From NCBI GenBank assembly GCA_022457155.1, contig JAJGOT010000420.1, positions 124,001 through 188,000 of the forward strand: a DNA stretch of 64,000 bases. Reading direction: 5' to 3'. The DNA comes from Cladopsammia gracilis. Taxonomy: Eukaryota > Cnidaria > Anthozoa > Scleractinia > Dendrophylliidae. The notes beneath the pieces were generated by a model. It did not search any database and was not told the DNA's origin. It saw only the letters and a program-made list of their open reading frames with translations. Below are positions 48,620-57,600 of this stretch, piece by piece. A program made the translations under genes and the position numbers. The first letter of the stretch is position 1; every line of letters starts with the position of its first letter.

Positions 48620-51543
48620 CTCTTGGCCTCCTACACGTATTTATCACTACGCTTTTCAATAACACTCGAACTCTGATGTTCAAAACTCAACCAACAGTTT
48701 CGTTTTTCGTCGCCGCAAATATCATAGCGGACGTCTCAGGAAACAACGATACTTAACGCAAAATGGTCAAAAGTTCATGTTTGTGGGTTGTGATTGGTGG
48801 ATTTCGATCCATTTTGTCGGTTTCTGTCGCCATAATAATGATTGACGGCAGCGAAAACGTAAACCTAAGTTGAGCTTTGGACTTCACGTGTTATTAAAAG
48901 GCGTAGCAAGGCAAAAGAAGGTATTGCGAGTGTTTAGGGCACTCACTTGGTCTATACGAACTCCTCTAGCTGCAGTGTCAATGACGTAGATGAAAGAAAA
49001 GGCCTTAGGCAGATACTTGATCACCATATCATCCATCTCCTCAGATTCCCCCATGCCAGGACTGTCAACAATCACAATGCCATTCTATAATGTCATATTC
49101 GAAAGGTATTTCAAGTTAGTTTCAACATCATAATGTATGTAATAAGTCAGTATTATTATAGTCATAAGTGATTCAATATTTTATGCCTTGTTTCAGGTTC
49201 TTATTCAATTCGGATAAAGTCGGAAAGTCTTCAGTGTTCAAAAAAGACGCCGGAGACAATCGATCGCTTCATTTTCAGTGATTGTAATGGCTCTCAGTTT
49301 TCTTTGCTTTGTGATCGATTATGTGAAGCTGAAAAACAGACTACAGCACTTGTTTTTTCTTGAAGCTTTGTTGAAGTATTAAACATGTGTACAGAAAATA
49401 CAACAGAAATATTAAAAGCTGTTGTTTCACCATTGGTCTCCACAACTCTAGATTGCATTAAGGTTTGACCACCTGTACCTGCCCCAGGGTGGTAAATTTT
49501 GCTATTTTTGACCATCTTGTTGTTCCCGGGGAGTGAAACTTTGAACTTTTTTTGAGAAAAAGTCAAAATCCCCACCCTTTGCCCGCCCCCCTCTCCTCCC
49601 TCGGGATTAACATTGATAGGTGCATAAGTAGTTTCCATGGGCTTCCGCCAATCATACGTTTTAATTTAATATGTGAACTGTTTTCCTCTCAGCGCGAAGC
49701 ACTCGAAGATTAGAAAATACAGTTTTAATTTGTGTCCAGACTTTGCAATACAATACTTTGCAAAATGCAATACAGTGTAGGGCAACGTTTGAAAGCATCA
49801 CACAATGGTTTATCGTTTCTTCTCCAGAACCCGGTCCAGAATTAGAGCGGCTGGTCGTGCTTATTACTATGTTCATCTTAGTGATTCCTTCTGGTATCTC
49901 ATGTTGAAAAGGCAAATAATATTACATCTTACTGTTTATGATACCGCCAAATCCTTCGAAGAATGTGTCACGCAAGACCATGACATCAAGAGTAAACCGA
50001 TTACTCAGAATCGCATTGTGCCGCAAGTTTTATTGGATAATTCTACAAATAGACCAATATCACGCTAGCATGGCATGAAAATATATTTAATTTAATGGGA
50101 AAAAGAGTCCAGCATCAAATTGAGCACATCAATATTAGTAACACTGTGAAGTTTTGTAAAGATTGCTCGTACACTGACGGGGATATGAACTTTTGAAACT
50201 TAGAACTTTAGCCTAATTTTTACAAAGAAATGTATGGGGAAAAACACGAAAACGAGGCTGGACGGGTAATCTATGCCCGTCCACCATACATTTCTTTGTA
50301 AAAATGCTCAGTTTCAAAATTTCATATCTTCGTCAGTTTGCTAGCAATCTTTACAAAACTTTGTAGTTTTACTAATATCGATATGCTGAATTTGACGCTG
50401 GGCTCTTTTTCCCAATAAACTAAATATATTTTTGTGCCATGCTAGCGTGATACAGTAAAAACCCACGTATAAGAACCTAAAATTTAAGAACCTGTTAGGC
50501 TAAAATTCCCATTTCAAACCCCCTTTTCATAAGAACCCTTTAAGCCTAAAATTTTTAATAGGTTCTTATTTCACAAAGCACAGATGAAAATACAGAAAAA
50601 AATTTTAGTCTAGGTTTAAGTCAGTAAGATTCAAAGAATGAACTAAAATGAAAACCACATCATGTCTGCGCCAACACTGGATTACACAATGCAATTGTGT
50701 CAAGAATACAGTTCCATGTGTCTCTCTCATTTTCGAAGTCACAGTTTTTGAAGCACATTGAAACTTCCTTGCATCTATGCCATGCATCAATGGCTTTCCA
50801 TATCACATGTGCCCTATAGTAGTTATCTGTGCTGATCGCTAGTGCCCCTATCAAATTAAGAACCTAATAAGAACCTAAGTAGCCTAAAATCCCAGTAAAT
50901 ACGATTTCTATAAGAACCTATTTAGGCTAAGTTGGAAAAATCCATATCCATAATCCATATACGTGGATTTTTACTGTATTGGTCTCTAGTTCTTAGTTTT
51001 TGTATAGAACGAGTATTTAGGTCTTGCCTATGTGCCACATGCGAGATTTTTTGGGATGGTTAAGCTTGGTTCCCACAAGCGACGTAAGCGGAATCGTAAG
51101 CGGAATCGAATCACAAGAACCTTACGATCTAGTGGAAATCAAAACGACGGAAACGGATAGTAAGCGACTGAAGCAGAAGCAGAATCGGAAGAAAAAGGAA
51201 CCCTTCTGATCCTTCCGATTCCGATTCCGTCGAGCTTCCGATTCCGATTGCGACTCCGTTTTTTTAATTTACACTAGAACGTAAGGCTCCTTACGCTTCC
51301 GACTCCGACTCCGCTTAGGATTACGTCGCTAGTGAGAACCAGCCCTAAGGTCGCTATTTCGTGCATTTCGCCGTTCCTTATTTGAATTCGTAAATTGAAA
51401 ATGTGCAGTTCTCGTCGATTAAAGGACCTAAATTTTACAGAAGTAGAATAAAGAAGCAATATGCTGTCAAGGGTTTGCTGGCCCAAAGTAAAAACCCTGT
51501 AATACACACGCACTCACTTATTATAATTTTATATTACTTTTTA

Positions 51544-51605
<62 letters not shown>

Positions 51606-54600
51606 ACACATTCAATGTCGTAGACAAAACGAAATTGTAAAATTATAATTTAATTACCTCCAATACTGGGTGAGGCCAAAAGAGTTCAATCTTCTCGATC
51701 TTAACACGGGGGATTTGCCCAAAGTCGCTTTGTGGAGAGGATCCTGTCGATCCTGTGGTTGTCTTTAGATAGGTGGTCGCAGTTTTTTGACCTGTTTTTG
51801 GATCCTTGTCTTTAAAGTGGACCACAAATTTGCGTACGTTTCCGTACTTTATTTCCCATATGGTGGACGTTGCCGGAAGAAGAGAACATGGAAGAATTTC
51901 CTCTCCCAGAATAAGATTCACCAAGCTGCTTTTACCAGAAGATGTCTCACCTGTGAATGTGCCAAAACCACCAAAAACAATAACAAATAAAAGTCACAAA
52001 TAGCAAAACTTTGACAGTCAATTTCACGTGAACGGAATCAATGGCATGAAAACATAACAAACATTGTTTGCTGACTAACGGAGTTCAAAGCATTCACTAC
52101 TTGCCCTATTTGAAGAATTACTAAAAGGGAACGCTGTAGACAGTCTACTTCAGCCTATAGCCAAACTACAAACCTCGTATCTTAAAGATACAACAGACCT
52201 TATCAACTTCCTAGAGAAGACGAAAGTCCAAGAAAACACCATCCTTGTATCAGTGGAAGGGGAAAATTACCATAGAATTACCTATGAATCCAAACCTATT
52301 TCCTCAAAGAAATGCTAAGATTTATCCTACAGGAGAATTCGTTTCAGTTTAACGGAGATGGTATAATAGAAGTACAACTATGGGAACGAAAATGGCAGTG
52401 GCTTTTTCCAACATTTTCATGGCAGCGATTGTGACCGAAATCTTAAGTCAAAACGAAACAAAACCACTCGTGTGGAAAAGATATATCGATGACTTGTTCT
52501 TTTTGTGGAACACCAGCATATAAGAAATAAATGGGTTCATTGAACAGGCTAACAGATATCACCAAACCATTAAATTTACGGCTGAAATCTCAGAGAAAGA
52601 AACTATTTTCTTTAGCTTGGATACATGAGTCTACAAGGAGGCTAGTCTGGAGACTAACCTGAAAACTTCTTGGTTAATTTAGCCTCCAGGCTCTAAAGTT
52701 AATCTATATTTTATAAGTATTATATTATCTGTAGTTTTTTCTTGTTTAGTGTGTTCTTGTAAAATGTTTATATCTATTGTTATGAGTAAAATAAAATTGT
52801 ATTGTATTGTATTATTATTACAAAGGTGATAGAGGGCGAGGCGAGGAAGAAGCTGACGAGAGGCCTGCCACAACACCCTCAGGACGAGCCATTACTAGGA
52901 GATCCGAAATTGACTTTTCATTCTTTTAATTTGTAAAAAGCAGCTTTCTATGCATTTGTAAATATTCATCTCATAAAAAGCACATTTCAAAAAATGTTTA
53001 ATTGTAATCATGTTCATTGGCAGTTAAAAAAAGGAACAGTTAAAAATGATAGCAAGGGCTACTTGTTTAGCGCTAAGACACGAGAAGTTAGAAACTTATT
53101 TTGCAGATTTTTCCAGAACTCGTGAATGGCATTGCAAGTCTGTTTCAGGCATGGATGTTTCTATCATTTACCTGCGACAAGACAGAAGTATTGACTTTGG
53201 CCTAGTTGCTCTTTGTGCTGTTTCAATACCTCTTTCACCTCATTGCCCAACAGCTCCTGCACCGAAGCTAACATTTCGTCATCCATTGTACTCAGGAATC
53301 TATCGGCTTCGGTGTAAAATTCCATAAGCAGTTTTCTTTTTCTGACATCTTCAGCTTTTGCTTTCGATAAAACAGAGAAGGCCTAAAAAATGAAAAAAGT
53401 GTTACTTTTCGTTTTCACGTTTCAGTTTGAAACAAATGTTGTTTGTACTCTGCGCATGACTGTCAAAGTGCCGAAGCACAATCAGTGTTTGCAATCGAAA
53501 GGCTTTCCAAGAATTTGGAAACTCGATGGCGGAGCAAACAATGCAACAATGTTGCGCGAAAAGTTGATGTCGTGTACCCCCAGCATTTTGTCGCCGGTAC
53601 CCATTTATACACCTGGGTGGAGAGAGACAGTGTGGAGTAAAGTTTCTTGTCCAAGGAAACAAAGGACGGCAGAGACCAGGCTCGAACCACCGACCACCAG
53701 GTTGAAAGTCCGACGCGCTAACCACTAGACCACCGTGCCGCCCACGATAACTGATAAGCTACTGATAAAACAAGTAGGACTTCTTTAATGGCTTTGTTGT
53801 TATTTTAGAGGGGGAAAATAATAAGAACTAAATTGAGAAAAAATTGCCCATGAAGGATATCTAGTAATTATATTTTTTGCTCCTAAGATTCTCGACTGTT
53901 TTTTTCTGACCAAAGGCTTGTGATCTGACAGACACAGGCATGGCTCGTTTCTCGAGTGAAGGTTGAAAGGTTCTTCACAAACGGGCGAAACGATAACAAT
54001 ACTCAACAAATCCTAACAAAATGGAGGTCTTTTAATACTTCAAGAGATCGGCAGTTTCCAATTTATAGCACAGGAACCCAGACTGATAATAGGCCACCCT
54101 ACTTCCGGTGAAGACAAAGGCGAACCTAACTCGGCGCAAATAGGGGCTTATAATTCAATCGAAAGATCAAAGATTTTTCGTGAAATGTAAGCATGCTTTT
54201 TGCGAAAAATCAAAAAACCAAAAAGACGCAAAAATGTGGTTTTGAGAACACATTTTTCTCATATTATTTTTATTTTTCATCCTTAGGGAAAATGCATGCT
54301 TATGTTTTTTTTTTAAATAGTGTATACAATCAAATGATGCTAAATTTTTTTGTTAAAACTGTAAGTTTCTGCAGTTATGCTTATTTTTCTGTTTTGGATC
54401 ACGTGACATTGGGCGTGGACTGTTGACGTCACAACCCGAACCACAGCTTTGTTTGGGACATAGTAGTTGCGCAGGCCTGATGCAAAGATATAAGACACCA
54501 AGACCATAGCCATAGTCATGCCAAGGGTAAGACACACAAAACCAAAGTCCACTGACTGCGCTCTATTTTGGAAACAGAACACAGCACCAGCGAACGACGG

Positions 54601-57600
54601 AGATGAGGAAACAGAGCTCGGATAGACAAAAAGACCACGGAAACGGAGAGATATATAATGCATGGAAGAAAAAAGGGGAAAAGAATGGGATGTAAGCGCA
54701 ACTGCAGGCCCCCCAAGTGAAGGAGAAATGTAGAAACGCGAGAAGATGAATTGAAGGAGTTAAAAAAAACGTCATAAGCATTTTGATTAAAAACAAACAA
54801 AACAAACTAAAATTCTTGATCATTGATAATTTTCAGCTCATATATATGTTCTTTATTTACGAACAGCCCAACTAAAAATCGCAAACCGAGAATGAACGAA
54901 CGGAAGGGCAGCCAAAATGAGGCACAGAAAGTCAGAGCACAATTGAAAGGACAACTGAGCCCAAGAGTGACCGAATAACAAGGTGACCGGCAACCGAACG
55001 TAAAAACCAGCAAGCAAAAGAGAGAAGGACTGAACGAATCCTTTGTGCTAGAAGAAAAATAATTGTAGCAAAGAGAGAAACCTTAATATGTGGTTAATGC
55101 TATCATTTATATTAAAACATTAGAGTTTTAATACCTGTTTCAAACCTTTAATTTAAATGATTCGTTAGCGTAAAACCGTACCTTACAACAGAAAGTCCAA
55201 CTTTGTTTTTGTAAAAAGTAACAGATACGAACAGCTCAACTCAAAATCGAAAACCGAGAATCAAGGAACGGAATGACAGCCAAAATGACGCACAGAAAAT
55301 CAGGGAACATTTGACAATTCAACTGAGCCCATGAATCACCGAACGACATTTATCCAAACATGGATAACTATAGACCGATTTCAATACTCCCAGTCGTTTC
55401 CAAAATCCTTGAGAAGGCTGTAAACGTTCAACTTCAATACTATCTGAAGCTGAATAATTTATTAAGCCCTGTTCAATCGGGTTTTAGGCAGCATCACTCA
55501 ACACTTACTGCGGTGACGTTCTTTTGTGATTCTATCAAAAGGAGCATTGATATCGGAAAATTGACAGGAGCAGTGTTTATCGACTTGAGAAAGGCCTTCT
55601 ATTCTGTGCCACACGATCCACTTATTACAAAGTTAAAGAGATTTGGTATAAAGGAAAACTCTCTGAACTGGTTTTCGAATTACTTGCACAATAGGACCCA
55701 GGCAGTTAGCATTGGCAATACACTGTCAAATCACTTAACTATTCAAAGTGGTGTGCCACAAGGGAGCATCCTCGGTCCCGTATTATTTACGTTATACATT
55801 AATGATCTACCATCTTGTATTCAGTTCTCCAGTACGATGATGTATGCGGACGATACGGTGATTTATTTTACTTCATCAAATCTGTCGGAACTTGAGTTGA
55901 AGTTGAATCTGGAACTAATTAATCTCGCACGGTGGTTAGATCTTAATAAGCTTATACTAAACATAAAGAAGACAGAATGTATGGTATTTGGTACGCGGCA
56001 ACGCCTTGCCTCGCAGAACAGTGACATTATCGATCTAAAATTTCATGGTCAATCCATCAAGAGCACGAATGCTTTCAAATATCTGGGTGGTGTACTGGAT
56101 AGTACTCTGTCATTTAATGACCATATAGAACATTTAAGAAAGAAGTTATCGAAGATACTTGGTGTATTTTTTAGGGCGAGGCCTGCGTTAACGCTGGAAG
56201 CTACTAGTCGAGTTTATACAGCCATAGTCTTGCCGATCCTTGATTACTGCGACATCGTGTGGCACGAGTCCGGTAAAGGAAACGATAACATGGTCGAGCG
56301 TTTACAGAGAAGAGCTGCGAGAATAGTTTACTCCGCCACTGGGGCGGAGTTAGCTATGGATGAAATCATTACCAAACTAGGTTGGGAGCCTTTTAACGAG
56401 CGTAGAGAAGCCCACGTCCTTTCTCTCGTCTAGAAATGAATTAGAAACGACGTACCTAGCTATCTTCAAAATTATTTTAAGTTACGCAGTTTTCACAATC
56501 ATAACTATAATACAAGAAACAATGAAAACTTAATTTTGGAAAAAGTGAATCTTAGTGCAAGCAGCAATCATTATTTTATAAAGGGCAGCTTATAAGCAGC
56601 TCACCGGAAATGAAAATACTGCGTAAAATCGCGCAAACCGGAAATAATTCGTGCATAAAATATTTCTCTATTTCGAAAGTTTGTTTGGTAACCTATCCTA
56701 ATTTTCTATTGCAGGAAGTATTCGGTATTTCCCATCTTAAACAAAGTTTGAGAAAAAATTATCTAGCGGAATTTTCTTCTTCTCTAACAACGAACTTTTT
56801 GGAAATAATTTGATTTCCACTAAATAGATTTTTGTCATAGCGCCAAAAAAAAAAAAAATTAAAATTAGTGGTGCTTTCTAAATTGAGAAAAAACTAATAG
56901 GTCACCGGATTACCTTATTACAGTACATGAAATTATCGCGACATGTTAATTTCGCGAATTTCGCGATTTTAAAAAATCGCGAAATTTAAGTGACGCGAAC
57001 AATAAGTGTTGCGAACATAACATGACGCGAAAATTAAGTGACTCACATTATGTCAATAATCAATTTTGCAAGAACAAGTTCGCAATGTGGTATTCGGCAG
57101 AAGTCCAAAAGTAAGTGATAGTGGAATTAACTTTGAAGATTTGAATGTCGACCTTAAACTTTCGGTTTTCAAACCAATTCATGCAACTTGGTTGGTGGAA
57201 ATATATAACCTTTTCACCAGCCCACAGGGAAAGGTTCCTGTCTTGAAAGGATCACGGGGAGAAAGAGGGAATAAAGGGTGTAGTAACTTGAAGAGAAGTG
57301 TTACCGCCTGATGTTCCTTATATAAAATGACTCGTGAGAATGGTATACATGTTTCTAAACGGGATTATGTTAACTACTAAACGGCATCATTTTTCTTCGG
57401 AGTCCATAGGGAGGAATTTTCGTTGTAAATGGATATTGTGGTCAATTGATTCAAGACCAATAATTCACGTACAAGCATTAACTGCGCCGTTGCATTTTTG
57501 TTAACTTTGATAAAGTCGTTTTATTTAATTCAAGGGCATGCTAAATAACATTGCCAAGGAAATAAATTGTCTAACTCAAAAACGCGAAATTAAAGTGATT

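Larger units (their letters stand above)
44701..48946 (-). other. Intron 4 of the GTPase-kinase gene
   Basis: 4.2 kb with several repeats: a CCAAT-rich dispersed repeat (45010-45210), an inverted pair at 46077-46187 (AGACCGTGAAA ends), and an inverted pair at 46414-46515 (CTCGCAATCTGATTGGT). It also holds a 380-bp repeat shared with 62167-62526, a CpG-rich repeat at 47640-47870, and the CA microsatellite. A small missed exon cannot be excluded. Confidence 0.55.

Noticed and set aside
48185..48756. Cys-Val and His-Thr repeat ORFs
   Set aside because: Come from the (CA)n microsatellite.
55360..56433. Domesticated host reverse transcriptase
   Set aside because: The frame is ended by a stop after which homology continues, and the element is 5'-truncated; ordinary CR1-like decay explains it.
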